Assembly: GCA_016218805.1 (NCBI GenBank)
Contig: JACRCW010000080.1
Span: forward strand, 1 to 64,000
Origin: Deltaproteobacteria bacterium
GTDB lineage: Bacteria > Myxococcota > JACRCW01
Direction: 5' to 3'
DNA length: 64,000 bases
The notes beneath the pieces are model-generated. The model was not told the origin of the DNA. It worked only from the letters and a program-made list of their open reading frames with translations, and did no database searches. The position numbers and the translations under genes are program-made. Every line of letters starts with the position of its first letter. The stretch's first letter is position 1. Positions 8,725 to 18,425 of the stretch are shown one piece after another.

Positions 8725-10029
8725 ATGCAGATTGCCATCATTGGAACGGGGTACGTGGGGCTGGTCACCGGGGCGGGGCTGGCGGAGACCGGCAACCACG
8801 TCACGTGCATTGACCGCGACGACGCCAAGATCCGGATGCTGCTGGAGGGAAAGATCCCGTTCTTTGAGCCCGGCCTGGACGACTTGGTGCTGCGCAACGT
8901 GAAGGCGGGAAGGCTGTCGTTCGCCCGGAGCGTGGCGGAGGGCGTCAAGGATGCGGCCGTGGTGTTCCTGGCCGTGGGTACGCCGTCACAGTCTGACGGC
9001 AGCGCGGACCTCAGCCAGGTGCTGGACGCCGTGGCCGAGGTGGGCAAGGCCATCAAGGACTACACGGTGGTGGTCACCAAGAGCACCGTGCCGGTGGGGA
9101 CGGCGGACAAAGTGCGCGCCCGCTTGGCGGAATCCACCAAGGTGCCCTTTGCGGTGGCGTCCAACCCGGAGTTCCTCAAGGAGGGCGACGCGGTCAACGA
9201 CTTCCTCAAACCGGACCGCATTGTCGTGGGCACGGACGACGAGCGCGCGCGCAAGGTGCTGGAGGACCTGTACAGCCCGTTCATCATCCGCGAGCACCGC
9301 GTGCTGTTCATGGACGTGCGCTCGGCGGAGATGACCAAGTACGCGGCCAACGCCATGCTGGCCACCAAGATCAGCTTCATCAACGAGATCGCCAACCTGT
9401 GCGAAAAGGTTGGCGCTGACGTGGAGCTGGTGCGCAAGGGGATTGGGGCGGACGCGCGCATTGGCACGGCATTCATCTATCCGGGACTGGGCTACGGCGG
9501 GTCCTGCTTTCCCAAGGACGTCAAAGCCCTGGTTTCCACCGGCCGCGAATACGGCCAGGTGCTCTCCATCCTGGAGGCCGTGGAGAGCGTGAACCAGAAG
9601 CAGCGGGGGAGATTCCTGGAGCGGATTCTCAACCATTTTGGCGGCAAGACCGCGGGCAAGACGGTGGCCGTGTGGGGGCTGTCCTTCAAGCCGCGCACGG
9701 ATGACCTGCGCGAAGCGCCGGCGCTGACGCTGATTGATGGGTTTCTTTCGGCCGGCTTGAAGGTGCGCGCCTATGACCCGGTGGGCATGGACGGCGCCCG
9801 GCCGCGCTTCCAGGGCAAGGACGTGGTGCTGACGGCGGACGCGCTGGAGGCCACGCGCGGCGCACACGCGCTGGTGCTGTGCACGGAATGGAGCGAATTC
9901 CGCCAGCCGGACTGGGACGTGGTCAAGCAGAATCTGGCGGCCCCCGTGGTGTTTGACGGACGCAACGTCTACGACCCCGTCCGCATGCGCGCGCTGGGCT
10001 TCACGTACACGGGCGTGGGCCGCCGCTGA
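8725..10029 (+). CDS. ugd: UDP-glucose 6-dehydrogenase
   Basis: Oxidises UDP-glucose to UDP-glucuronate with two NAD+ molecules, supplying precursors for capsule, exopolysaccharide or lipopolysaccharide. The 434 residues start with the Rossmann motif IAIIGTGYVGLVTGAGLAE; the catalytic cysteine is in GYGGSCFPKD (near residue 259). The family motifs FLAVGTPS, TVPVGTADK and SNPEFLKEGDAVNDF are all present. GGAGG lies nine bases before the ATG. It follows the kinase fusion after 105 bases, and no other sugar-nucleotide gene is adjacent. A homologous GDP-mannose dehydrogenase is possible but less likely. Confidence 0.95.
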   Translation: MQIAIIGTGYVGLVTGAGLAETGNHVTCIDRDDAKIRMLLEGKIPFFEPGLDDLVLRNVKAGRLSFARSVAEGVKDAAVVFLAVGTPSQSDGSADLSQVLDAVAEVGKAIKDYTVVVTKSTVPVGTADKVRARLAESTKVPFAVASNPEFLKEGDAVNDFLKPDRIVVGTDDERARKVLEDLYSPFIIREHRVLFMDVRSAEMTKYAANAMLATKISFINEIANLCEKVGADVELVRKGIGADARIGTAFIYPGLGYGGSCFPKDVKALVSTGREYGQVLSILEAVESVNQKQRGRFLERILNHFGGKTAGKTVAVWGLSFKPRTDDLREAPALTLIDGFLSAGLKVRAYDPVGMDGARPRFQGKDVVLTADALEATRGAHALVLCTEWSEFRQPDWDVVKQNLAAPVVFDGRNVYDPVRMRALGFTYTGVGRR

Positions 10030-10078
10030 GGCGGACGGGGCACTTGCCCCGGCGCGCCGCGCGCGCGATGACGGCCCC

Positions 10079-11371
10079 ATGCCGCGCGCCTTCTTCCGCA
10101 CCCTGCTGATTCTCGCCGCCGCCGCGGGCTGCGCCTGCGCCGGCACCCAACTGGCCGCGCCGGGAGACTGGTTGCGCCCCGGGGCCTCGTCGCCGGGCGC
10201 GGCGGTGCCGGCGTGGGAAGGCATGGAGCCGCTGGCCGCAGAGGAAGCGCTGCGCGCGGCGGTGAAGCCCCCGTCGCTGTGCTTCCAGGACCCGCGCGCC
10301 TGCGGGCTGGAAGCCCCGGCGTTCACCCTGTCCGCGCTCCGCCCGGACGAACGCCACCTGGACGCCGTGCAGGCGGCGCTGGCCCGGCACGCAACGGCGT
10401 GGCCACGGGAGAGCCGCCTGCTGCACTGCGAGTCGCTGGCGGCCTGGCGGCCGGCGGCGGGGCGGGAGTGCACGCGGGACCTGGCGGACCCGGGTTCGCT
10501 GCATGACCCGGTGCAGCGCGCGCGCCTGTTGCCGCTGCTGGACGCGCTGGGGCGGCACGGCAACGCGCTCACCACCGCGTGGCTGGTGGACGGTGACGTG
10601 GAGGTCCGCCGTGACGTGGCGCATTGGCTGTCCACCCGCGCCGCGGACGGCGCGCTGGTGGAGCCCATTGCCCGGGCGCTGGACCAGGAACCCGACGAGC
10701 GCGCCGCGCTGGACCTGGTGCGCGCGCTGGACCTGCTGCGTGACCCGCGCACCGCCCTGCTGTTGGGCCGCATTGCCCGGACGCGCGGCCAGCCGCGGGT
10801 CAGCGCGGCGGCGGTGGACGTGCTGGCGGTGGTGACGCACCGGCGCCTGCTGGAGGACCTGCGCTACCTGGACACCGCGCATCCCACCATGCGGTCCGCC
10901 GTGGACCGGGCCCGCCGCCTGCACCACGTCACGCTGCGTGACACCCCGGAAGCGGTCCCGGCGGAGCTGGGTGGCGGGTTTGAGTTCATCACGTCCCATT
11001 CTTCGCCCGTGGTGGGCGGGCTGGCGTTCCTGGAGGACTTCAAGCGCCTGCGCGAGCGCTCCCTGCTGTTTGAGCCGGGCGAGAGCCTCACGCCCGACGA
11101 GCTGCGGCTGCTCATGGCGCGCCTGTCCGACGCCGGCGGGTTTGGCCTGGAGGTGGCCCGCACGTCCCTGGCCACCTCTTGCGGCGCCGCCCACCTGGAG
11201 GCGTTGCTGGACCTGCGGCGCGCCATCCACGTGGCCGGGCTGCCGGACCGGGAGCGGCTGGCCTTTGACCTCACTGAGGTGGTGCAGGTGGTCCGCACGC
11301 ACCACGTGCTGCGCCGTCCCACGCGCTACTGGCGGGCGCTCCCGGGCGCCGCCGTGGCCGCCGCGTACTGA
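10079..11371 (+). CDS. uncharacterised lipoprotein with helical-repeat character
   Basis: A 430-residue protein beginning MPRAFFRTLLILAAAAGC, a signal peptide with a lipobox, so it is probably lipid-anchored. The middle (about residues 150-300) reads like HEAT-type helical repeats, for example VEVRRDVAHWLSTRAADG and LLRDPRTALLLGRIARTRG. The C-terminal part, from GGGFEFITSHSSPVVGG onward, is more conserved in appearance but unknown to me. It lies 49 bases after ugd. The start was chosen for the signal peptide; no clear Shine-Dalgarno sequence is seen. Confidence 0.7.
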   Translation: MPRAFFRTLLILAAAAGCACAGTQLAAPGDWLRPGASSPGAAVPAWEGMEPLAAEEALRAAVKPPSLCFQDPRACGLEAPAFTLSALRPDERHLDAVQAALARHATAWPRESRLLHCESLAAWRPAAGRECTRDLADPGSLHDPVQRARLLPLLDALGRHGNALTTAWLVDGDVEVRRDVAHWLSTRAADGALVEPIARALDQEPDERAALDLVRALDLLRDPRTALLLGRIARTRGQPRVSAAAVDVLAVVTHRRLLEDLRYLDTAHPTMRSAVDRARRLHHVTLRDTPEAVPAELGGGFEFITSHSSPVVGGLAFLEDFKRLRERSLLFEPGESLTPDELRLLMARLSDAGGFGLEVARTSLATSCGAAHLEALLDLRRAIHVAGLPDRERLAFDLTEVVQVVRTHHVLRRPTRYWRALPGAAVAAAY

Positions 11372-11391
11372 GCCGGCAGGGCGCAGGCCCG

Positions 11392-12132
11392 GTGAGCCGG
11401 CCTGTGTTCGCGGACCACGCCATGGAACTGACGGAAGACGCCATCTGCCGCGGCCTGCTCCGCCTGCGGCAACCGCGGCGCGGCTACCGGTTCAACCTGG
11501 ACAGCGTCCTGCTTGCTGCGTTCGGCGCCGCCGAGGCCCGGCCGGGCCTGCTGATTGACGCGGGGGCCGGGTGCGGCGTGGTGGGCCTGTACCTCAGCGC
11601 GGTGCTTGGCCGGCCTGCGCTGCTGGTGGAGCGGCAACCCGTCATGGCCGCGCTGGCCGCGCAGAACGCCGCGCTCAATGCGCTGAAATCAGTGAATGTG
11701 GTGCGCGGGGATTTCCGGTCCATTCCCGTGCGGGACGGCAGCGTGGGGCTGCTTGCGTGCAATCCCCCGTATTTGGAGCCGGGCTCCGGGCGCGCCTCCC
11801 CGCGCGAACAGCGACTGCTCAGCCTGCACACGGTCCACGGCGGCATCGCGGAGGTGGTGGCGGAGGCCGGCCGCGTGCTGGCGCCCGGCGGTGTGCTCGC
11901 GTGCATCCTCCCCGCGGCGGTGGCGTCGTCGCTGGCTGTTGGCGCGCTGCATCTGCGCCGCCGCATGGACCTGTCACCGCAGCCGGGCGGGTCCGTCACG
12001 CGCTGCCTGGTGCTGCTGGCGCGCGAGCCCGGCCCGGCGGTGGTGGAAGCGCGCGCCGTGCACGGGGCGGCGGCGCGGTTTGCCCCCTGGGTGGAGGACA
12101 TCCTGGAGGGAAGGGCGCGGCGGCTGCAGTGA
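11392..12132 (+). CDS. TrmN6-like N6-adenine methyltransferase
   Basis: A 246-residue class I SAM-dependent methyltransferase. The SAM-binding motif I is LLIDAGAGCGVVGLYLS (about 54-70), and the amino-methyltransferase signature NPPY is near residue 123. The N-terminus LRLRQPRRGYRFNLDSVLLAAF matches the family that includes E. coli TrmN6 (YfiC), which methylates A37 of tRNA1(Val), and bacterial HemK-like small-domain enzymes. The likely substrate is therefore RNA or protein glutamine, with tRNA favoured. The GTG start is uncertain; an ATG at 11422 is possible. Confidence 0.8.
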   Translation: MSRPVFADHAMELTEDAICRGLLRLRQPRRGYRFNLDSVLLAAFGAAEARPGLLIDAGAGCGVVGLYLSAVLGRPALLVERQPVMAALAAQNAALNALKSVNVVRGDFRSIPVRDGSVGLLACNPPYLEPGSGRASPREQRLLSLHTVHGGIAEVVAEAGRVLAPGGVLACILPAAVASSLAVGALHLRRRMDLSPQPGGSVTRCLVLLAREPGPAVVEARAVHGAAARFAPWVEDILEGRARRLQ

Positions 12133-12147
12133 GGCCGTGTGCGCCCG

Positions 12148-13005
12148 TCACGGGGCGCGTTCCGGCCAGGCAAATGCGTCCAGCAGGAACGCCGCCACGC
12201 CGTGCACCACGGGCCGCACCAGCAGCGCCGCAATGGCCCCAATGCCCAATCCCGTCAGCATGAGGGCAAAGCTGGCGGCAATGACGGGGTCCGGCCCGTC
12301 CGGGTTCTGGGCGGGCACCAGCGGCACCTGCGTGCGCAGGTCCGGGTTGAGCGCAATGCCCATCAGGCCCACGGACGACACAAGCGCCAGCAACGCGAGC
12401 ACCAGTCCGGGCACCGCGACGGCGAGGGCGACGCCGACGTGAGCGGCGATGCGTCCCCCGGTGGACACCAGGCCGCTGAGCCCGCTGACCAGGCCGCCCG
12501 CGCGCGTCATGGATGAGGCGAGCACGACCCCGGTCACGTACCCCGCCAGGTCCCACGCGGGTGCCGTCAGCGCGAGCAGCGGGCTCACCAGCAGCATGAG
12601 GGCCAGGTAGAGAATGGCGGCCAGGTACAGGATGAGGGGTCCGGTGTCGGCGTCCTGCGGGGCCGCGCCAAACGCGGAGATGATGGCCAGCAGGATCAGC
12701 ACAATGAACAACGACAGGAGCAACGACAGCGCCGCCACCGGGATGCTGACGACGATGGCCTCGCCGGCCAGGCCAACCAGCGTGGCCGCGGTGGCGCCCG
12801 CCGTGCCACCGGCGGCCTCGGCAACGGCGCGCGTGATGAGCGTCCCGGGGGGGACGCGCTCCGGCTCCGCGCGGGTGCGGCGGCGCGGCACCTCGGCGGC
12901 CGGCGCTTCCACGTCGGCTGCGTCCTCCGTGGGCGGGTCCGCCAGCTCCGCCTCCGGCTCCACGGCCTGCATCGCCACGACGAGCAGCCACCCGCACGGC
13001 ACCAT
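12148..13005 (-). CDS. multi-span membrane protein of unknown function
   Basis: A 285-residue protein. The ATG at 13005 is preferred to a GTG six bases upstream because GGGAGG lies five bases before it, and that GTG overlaps the ribosome site. It has an N-terminal hydrophobic segment, an acidic and Pro-rich linker (about 15-55), then at least four or five membrane helices, for example VSIPVAALSLLLSLFIVLIL, ILYLAAILYLALMLLV, a segment around AVAVPGLVLALLALVSSVGL, and one near the C-terminus. No known transporter motif is visible. It is convergent with the methyltransferase gene. Confidence 0.7.
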   Translation of the reverse strand: MVPCGWLLVVAMQAVEPEAELADPPTEDAADVEAPAAEVPRRRTRAEPERVPPGTLITRAVAEAAGGTAGATAATLVGLAGEAIVVSIPVAALSLLLSLFIVLILLAIISAFGAAPQDADTGPLILYLAAILYLALMLLVSPLLALTAPAWDLAGYVTGVVLASSMTRAGGLVSGLSGLVSTGGRIAAHVGVALAVAVPGLVLALLALVSSVGLMGIALNPDLRTQVPLVPAQNPDGPDPVIAASFALMLTGLGIGAIAALLVRPVVHGVAAFLLDAFAWPERAP

Positions 13006-13097
13006 GCGCACCTCCCGTGTCGCCGCTGGACGATAGTCCGTCCCGCTCCCCGCCGCGCCTTCACCGCACCCGACCCCGGGGACTACAAGCCCGCTGC

Positions 13098-14981
13098 ATG
13101 ATGGCTGCCCGGTCCAAGGTGGCGCTCGGGGTGTGCTGGGTGCTGGCGTGCACGCCGGAGCCCGAACGCAAACTCACCGTCATGGTGGCGTCCCTGCCGC
13201 TGCGCGCCGGCGGTGACACGTCGTCCCCGCCGGTGGCCACGGTGCGGCTGGGATCACCGCTCAAGGGGACGCCGCCGGGGTGGTTGGATTCCAAGGAGCA
13301 CTGGAACGTGCGCCTCAACGACGGGCGTACCGTGCAGGCGCCCATGGCCGCGGTGGTGGAGGTGCTGCCGGCGCCGGTGCAGATGTCTGTGGCCGGCGCC
13401 GAAGCGCTGCGCCTCAAGGAGCCCTACCCCAAGGGGCAGGTGCTGGAGCGGCTGGGCTTTGGCACCGCGGTGCAGGTGATCCGCGAAACGCCGTCGCTGG
13501 TGCCGGGCTTTGGCATCACGCTGACGGAGGGGCGGCTGACGGGGTTCATTGCCCTGGAGAGCCTGGCGGCCGCAGCGCCGTCCGTGGACGACGCCGTCAC
13601 CCGGGCGGCGGAACTGGCGCTGGAGGGGCGCCTGGACGACGCGGCTGCGCTGGCGCGCGCGGTGGCGCACTCCGCGCCGCAGCACGCGGACGCCAACGCG
13701 CTGGCCGCGGCGTTGCTGCGTGCGCTGGGAGACCCGGCGGCCGCGGTGTTCCGCCGGCGCGTCCCAGACGAGAAGCCGGTGTTGCCGCCCGCCGACCCGG
13801 ACCTGGCTCCCGGCGTGGTGGCGTACACCAGCGCGCCCGCGGTGCCGGCGCGGCGGGGTCCGGGTGCCACAGTGCGGCCGGTGATGTGGTTCTCTTTGAA
13901 CACGCGGCTGGCGGTGAAGGGCACGGACGGGAAGTGGGCGCGCGTGGCGTACAAAGGTGTGGTGGCGCCGGTCACCGTGGTGGCCAGCCCGTTGGAGCCG
14001 CCGCCGGAGGCCCCGCCGCCCGCCAAGCCGGCGGCGCGCAAGGCGCCGCAGAAACCCGCCCCCGCCGAGGTGGAGCTCTACGTGCCGGCCGGGCTGCTGG
14101 CCGCCGGCCCGGTGGACAAGAAGACGCTGCGCGCGGACGCCAAGGCGGCCACGGCGGAAGGGCGCCACGCGGAGGCGGTGTACGCGCTGCAGCGGCTGCT
14201 GGCGCTGGACCCGGCGGACGCCGCGGCCATCCGGGACCTCCCGGCGGCCGCGCTGGCGGCGCGCCGCTTTGACGTCATGGTGGATGCCATCCAGCGTGCG
14301 CGGGGCGCGCCGGCCACGTTGCTGGGCCTGGAGGTGGAGACGGTGGAGTGGGTGTGGGGCTGCCGCGGCACGCCGGGGGAGACGGTGCCGTCCCCCGCCG
14401 AGGACGACGTGGCGAAACTCAAGCCGCGCGGCAACACGTGCGTACGCGAGGTGGAGGTGGAGCCGGCATGCGCCCCGTGCGAGGCGGTTGCCGCGGACGC
14501 GGACACGGGGCTGTTTGACCGCGAGATGATGAAGTTCCGTGAGAGCGAGCGGGCGCGCGTGCTGGACGCGGTGGACCGCTTTGAGAAGGGCCGGCGGGTC
14601 CGGGCCGACGCGGTGACCAGGCTGGAGCAGCTGTTCCCGGACCGGGCCTGGTGCCACGTGCGGCTGCGCAACCGGCAGCCCACCGCCACGGTGGAGGGGC
14701 AGAAGTTTGTGGTGGCACGGACGGGCGGCGCGGGAGACGGCAGCGCACCGGAGGTGGCCACCGGACTGGTGACGCTGCCCGTGCTGCGGACGCAGCAGAC
14801 GGCGGACCTGTGGCTGCGCCTGCCGGGCGGTCCCGGCGCGGGGTGCTGGTTGTTCAACGCGCGCAACCCGGACGCCGTGCGCAAGCCCCTGACGGACCAC
14901 CTGGCGGGCGAGGAACGCCGCCTGCCGCCGCACCGCGTGGTGACGCTGTCACGCCGGACCTGCAGCTGCCTGGGCGGGTGA
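13098..14981 (+). CDS. large uncharacterised lipoprotein with TPR-like segment
   Basis: A 627-residue exported protein beginning MMAARSKVALGVCWVLAC, a signal peptide with a lipobox. Two SH3-like segments may be present: one around residues 30-85 and another near LNTRLAVKGTDGKWARVAYKG. Helical, TPR-like stretches lie at about 165-215 (LALEGRLDDAAALARAVAHS) and 350-385 (EGRHAEAVYALQRLLALDPAD). The C-terminal part contains six or more cysteines (CRGTPGE, CVREVEVEPACAPC, and a CSC near the end), suggesting disulfides. The ATG at 13101 is an equal alternative start. Function is unknown; a cell-envelope role is likely. Confidence 0.75.
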   Translation: MMAARSKVALGVCWVLACTPEPERKLTVMVASLPLRAGGDTSSPPVATVRLGSPLKGTPPGWLDSKEHWNVRLNDGRTVQAPMAAVVEVLPAPVQMSVAGAEALRLKEPYPKGQVLERLGFGTAVQVIRETPSLVPGFGITLTEGRLTGFIALESLAAAAPSVDDAVTRAAELALEGRLDDAAALARAVAHSAPQHADANALAAALLRALGDPAAAVFRRRVPDEKPVLPPADPDLAPGVVAYTSAPAVPARRGPGATVRPVMWFSLNTRLAVKGTDGKWARVAYKGVVAPVTVVASPLEPPPEAPPPAKPAARKAPQKPAPAEVELYVPAGLLAAGPVDKKTLRADAKAATAEGRHAEAVYALQRLLALDPADAAAIRDLPAAALAARRFDVMVDAIQRARGAPATLLGLEVETVEWVWGCRGTPGETVPSPAEDDVAKLKPRGNTCVREVEVEPACAPCEAVAADADTGLFDREMMKFRESERARVLDAVDRFEKGRRVRADAVTRLEQLFPDRAWCHVRLRNRQPTATVEGQKFVVARTGGAGDGSAPEVATGLVTLPVLRTQQTADLWLRLPGGPGAGCWLFNARNPDAVRKPLTDHLAGEERRLPPHRVVTLSRRTCSCLGG

Positions 14982-15008
14982 GGCGGCCCGGTAGAAGCGT
15001 CAAACACT

Positions 15009-16433
15009 TCAGATGGTGAGCACCTTGAGCGTGTTGGTGGCGCCCTGCTTCCACATGGGGAGCCCCATGGTCATGACCACGCGGTCGCCTGGCACCAGGC
15101 CCTGGTGGCTCTGCAGCAGTTCGCGCACGGACTCCACCGTCTCGTCCGTGCCGCTCAGGCGCGGAATGAGCAGCGCCCGGACACCGCGCAGCAACGACAC
15201 GCGCCGCGCCGTCCGCGCGTCGCTGGTGGCCGCAATGACGGGGGTGCGTCCCGCCAGCCGGCTCACCATGCGCGCCACGGTGCCGCCCTCCGTGAAGCAC
15301 ACAATCCAACGCGCGCCCACCGCCTCCGCCACCCGGGACGCGGCAAACGCCACGTTCACATCCACGCGCTGGCTCTGCCCCGCGGCAATCTCCTTGGGCA
15401 GCGGGTCCCGGTGCTTCTCCGCCTCGCTGTCCGCCTCCGCGGCAATCTTGGCCAGCCACCGCACCGCCTCCACCGGGTACTTCCCCGTGGCGCTCTCCGC
15501 GGACAGCATCACCGCGTCCGTCCCGTCCCACACCGCGTTCGCCACGTCGGACGCCTCCGCCCGCGTGGGTGACGGACTCTCAATCATGGACTCCAGCATC
15601 TGCGTGGCCGTGATGACCGGCTTGAGCGCCTTGCGGGCCGCCTCAATGATCTGTTTCTGCAGCCCCGGCACGCGGTGCACGCCCAGTTCCACGCCCAGGT
15701 CCCCGCGCGCCACCATCACGCCCCAGCAGGCATCCAGGATCTCCGGCAGGTTCTTGAGCGCCGTGGGGTGCTCAATCTTGGCAATGATGGCCGGGCTGGT
15801 CCCGCCCGCCTCCGTGATGAGGCGCGTCAACAGGTCCACGTCGGCCCGCGTCCGCACAAAGCTCTGCGCGAACATGTCCACGTTGTTCTCCACGCCCCAG
15901 CGGATGTCTTCGCGGTCCTTGTCCGTCACCGACTCCACGGCCACGTCCCCGCCCACCGGGTGCACGCCCTTGCGCGCCTTGAGGTCTCCCCCCACCAGCA
16001 CGCGCGCGTCCACGCGGTCCGCCGTGGCGGACTGCACCTCCACCACAATGGCCCCGTCATCCAGCAGCCACTGCTGCCCCGGCGTGGCGGAGGTGAACAG
16101 CTCCGGGTGCGGCAGCGGTGCGGCCCACGCGGCGTCAGCGGGGGGCCTGGCGTCCGGCCGGTGGAAGCAGCCGCACTGGCCCACTCCCAGCGTCACCGGC
16201 TTCTCCAGCTTGCCCACACGCCACTTGGGGCCCTGCAGGTCCAGGAACACCGGGATCTCGCGCCCCAGTTCGCGCGCCAGCTTGCGCACCCGCAGCAGCG
16301 CCGCCGCCCGGAACTCCAGGTCCCCGTGGCTGGCGTTGAGCCGGACCGTGTCCGCCTCGCGCAGCACGTCCACCATCCGCTCGCCCTGCATCAGCGCCGG
16401 CCCGCAGGTGACCACAATCTTTGTCTTGCGCAC
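15009..16433 (-). CDS. pyk: pyruvate kinase
   Basis: Converts phosphoenolpyruvate and ADP to pyruvate and ATP, the last step of glycolysis. The start is a GTG at 16433 with GGAGG five bases upstream, although the reading frame stays open for another 580 bases; it gives 474 residues, the normal length. Diagnostic motifs are RKTKIVVTCGP, VRLNASHGD (substrate and metal binding), the active-site segment IIAKIEHPTAL, MVARGDLGVELG, and KPVITATQMLESMI followed by DGTDAVMLSAESATGKYP. The C-terminal domain is complete. The N-terminal region is somewhat divergent from E. coli PykF. The next gene, the VWA protein, is divergent. Confidence 0.95.
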   Translation of the reverse strand: MRKTKIVVTCGPALMQGERMVDVLREADTVRLNASHGDLEFRAAALLRVRKLARELGREIPVFLDLQGPKWRVGKLEKPVTLGVGQCGCFHRPDARPPADAAWAAPLPHPELFTSATPGQQWLLDDGAIVVEVQSATADRVDARVLVGGDLKARKGVHPVGGDVAVESVTDKDREDIRWGVENNVDMFAQSFVRTRADVDLLTRLITEAGGTSPAIIAKIEHPTALKNLPEILDACWGVMVARGDLGVELGVHRVPGLQKQIIEAARKALKPVITATQMLESMIESPSPTRAEASDVANAVWDGTDAVMLSAESATGKYPVEAVRWLAKIAAEADSEAEKHRDPLPKEIAAGQSQRVDVNVAFAASRVAEAVGARWIVCFTEGGTVARMVSRLAGRTPVIAATSDARTARRVSLLRGVRALLIPRLSGTDETVESVRELLQSHQGLVPGDRVVMTMGLPMWKQGATNTLKVLTI

Positions 16434-16599
16434 GTCTTCCTCCGCCGTCGTCGGGGGCGGTGCAGTAGCAGAACGGGCGGGTGGGGCAAGGCCGGCGGCG
16501 GATTCGTGGCGGAATGCCACGGCGCCACGGGCTTGGCAGTCAGCCCGGCCGTCACTATTACGTCGGCACCGCCCCATCCGGGCGGCTTGTCGTCGACCC

Positions 16600-17670
16600 A
16601 TGCGCTTCGCCCATCCTGATGCCTTCTGGCTGATGTTCCTGGTCGGCCTGTCCTGGCTGGTCCTGTGGCGTGCCGAACGCGTCCGCGCGCGGCGCCTGCA
16701 CGCCCTGGCGGACGCGGCGCTGCTGCCGGCGCTGTTGGGCGAGGCCTCCGCGGCGCGACGCACGCTGCGCCACGTGTGCCTGCTGTTTGGCCTGGCGCTG
16801 GCGGTGGTGGCGCTGGCGCGCCCGCAGGCGGGTACGCGCGTGGAGTTGGAAAAGGCGCACGGGGTCAGCGTCGTGTTCGCCCTGGACGTGTCCCGCAGCA
16901 TGCTGGCGCGTGACGTGCGCCCGGACCGCCTGCGGCGCGCGCAGGCGGAAATCGGTGACATGATGGAGCAGCTCAAGGGCAACCGCGTGGGCCTGGTGGC
17001 GTTTGCGGGCATGGCCTACGCGCCCTGCCCGCTGACCACGGACATCTCCGCGGCCAAGCTGTTCCTGCGCAACCTGTCGCCGGACGCGGTGCCGCAGGGC
17101 GGGACCGCCATTGGCCGCGCGCTGGCCACCGCGCGCGCGCTGTTCAGCGCGGAGAGCCGCCCCGGCGGCGGGGCGGGGCAGCCCTCCACCGCCGCCAACA
17201 TCCTGGTGCTGGTCACGGACGGTGAAGACCACGAAGGCGACCTGGAAGAAGAAGCCAAGGCGCTGCGCGAGGCGGGCATCACGCTGTTTGCGGTGGGCGT
17301 GGGCAGCACGCTGGGCGAGCCCATCCCCATTGCGCAAGGCGAGGGCGGCACCACCTACCTCAAGGACCCCAACGGCCAGACGGTGCTCACCCGCCTGGAC
17401 GAGACCGCCCTGCAGAAGCTGGCGACGGACGCCGGTGGCACCTACCCGTCCGGTGCGGCCGGGGGGACGGGGCTGGTGCAGGTGCAGGCGGGCATCCAGG
17501 CGGTGCAGAAGGCGGAGCTGGAGAGCCGCCTGGTGGTGGCGTACGACGAGCGCTACCACTGGGTGCTGCTGCCGGCGCTGTTGCTGCTGGTGGTGGGTGC
17601 GGGTGTGGGGCAGCGGCGGCGTGCGCCGCTGAACCTGTCCGCCACCGCCCGGGAAGGAGCCGCGTCATGA
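16600..17670 (+). CDS. BatA/BatB-like von Willebrand factor A membrane protein
   Basis: A 356-residue protein of the Bat (Bacteroides aerotolerance-like) type. Two N-terminal membrane helices lie at about 8-25 and 60-75, and one C-terminal helix at about 320-340; between them is a VWA domain. Its MIDAS metal site is intact, with DVSRSM near residue 98 and the later GGTAIGRAL and LVTDGEDHEG segments. Bat operons are thought to help envelope integrity or chaperone activation, but the precise role is not established. It overlaps the TPR gene by four bases (ATGA), and the four genes 16600-20964 form one operon. Confidence 0.88.
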   Translation: MRFAHPDAFWLMFLVGLSWLVLWRAERVRARRLHALADAALLPALLGEASAARRTLRHVCLLFGLALAVVALARPQAGTRVELEKAHGVSVVFALDVSRSMLARDVRPDRLRRAQAEIGDMMEQLKGNRVGLVAFAGMAYAPCPLTTDISAAKLFLRNLSPDAVPQGGTAIGRALATARALFSAESRPGGGAGQPSTAANILVLVTDGEDHEGDLEEEAKALREAGITLFAVGVGSTLGEPIPIAQGEGGTTYLKDPNGQTVLTRLDETALQKLATDAGGTYPSGAAGGTGLVQVQAGIQAVQKAELESRLVVAYDERYHWVLLPALLLLVVGAGVGQRRRAPLNLSATAREGAAS

Positions 17671-18425
17671 AACCCGCGTGGATGCTGCTGGCGGCCACCG
17701 CGGGCTTCTGGTGGTGGCGGTCTGATCCCGACGTGGAAAAGGGCAACGCCAAGGCGCAGGAGGGGCAGTTTGAGGAGGCGCTGGCGGACTTTGACCGCGC
17801 GGGGCAGTCGCTCTCCAATGAAGAACAGCAGCGGCAGCTGGCCTTTGACCGCGGCCTGGCGCTGCACGGCGCGGGGAAGACGGATGAGGCGCAGAAGGCG
17901 TTTGCCTACGCGGCGCAGTCCGAAGACCCGGTGCTGCGCTCGCGCGCCGCCTTCAACGAAGGCAACGTGGCGCTGGGGAAGAAGGACTCCACAGCGGCCG
18001 TGCAGGCGTACATCCGCAGCCTGCGGGCGGACCCCGGCTACGCACCCGCCAAGCGCAACCTGGAGATCCTGCTCACCCAGCCCCCGCCCCCGCCGGACGG
18101 CGGCAGTGACGGCAATGACGGCGGTGGCGGTGACGGCGGCAGTGACGGCGGCGGCGGCGGCCAGGGCGACGGCGGTGGCGACGGCGGCTCACCCCCGGAT
18201 GGCGGCCAGGGTGACGGCGGCCAGGGCGCCGATGGCGGCAGCGACAACGACCGACCGCCGCCCATGGATGACCCGCAGCAGCCTCCCCCACAACAACCGC
18301 AGCGCCTGGATGAGCAGGACGCCATGAACCTGCTGGATGCCATGCAGGACGCCGAGAAGAACCGGCCGCTGGGGCGCATCATGCTGCGCGACAACAAGCC
18401 GCGCCGGAGCACCAAGGAATGGTGA
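17667..18425 (+). CDS. BatC-like TPR protein
   Basis: A 252-residue protein with an N-terminal hydrophobic anchor (MLLAATAGFWWW) and tetratricopeptide-like helices over residues 20-135 (EGQFEEALADFDRAGQ and DPVLRSRAAFNEGNVALGKKD). A long flexible linker of Gly, Asp, Asn and Pro (about 138-215, GGDGG-type repeats) follows, then a short conserved helix (LDEQDAMNLLDAMQDAEK). TPR plus acidic/Gly linker is the architecture of BatC. The start overlaps the VWA gene by four bases and the stop overlaps the next start, so translation is coupled. Confidence 0.85.
   Translation: MKPAWMLLAATAGFWWWRSDPDVEKGNAKAQEGQFEEALADFDRAGQSLSNEEQQRQLAFDRGLALHGAGKTDEAQKAFAYAAQSEDPVLRSRAAFNEGNVALGKKDSTAAVQAYIRSLRADPGYAPAKRNLEILLTQPPPPPDGGSDGNDGGGGDGGSDGGGGGQGDGGGDGGSPPDGGQGDGGQGADGGSDNDRPPPMDDPQQPPPQQPQRLDEQDAMNLLDAMQDAEKNRPLGRIMLRDNKPRRSTKEW

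Noticed and set aside
8986..10773. 595-residue minus-strand open frame over ugd
   Set aside because: Antisense of UDP-glucose dehydrogenase; composition is the typical Arg/His/Ala shadow of GC-rich coding DNA.
18090..18260. GGCGAC/GGCGGC simple repeat as a possible mobile or regulatory element
   Set aside because: It encodes the Gly/Asp linker of the BatC-like protein in frame; no independent element.
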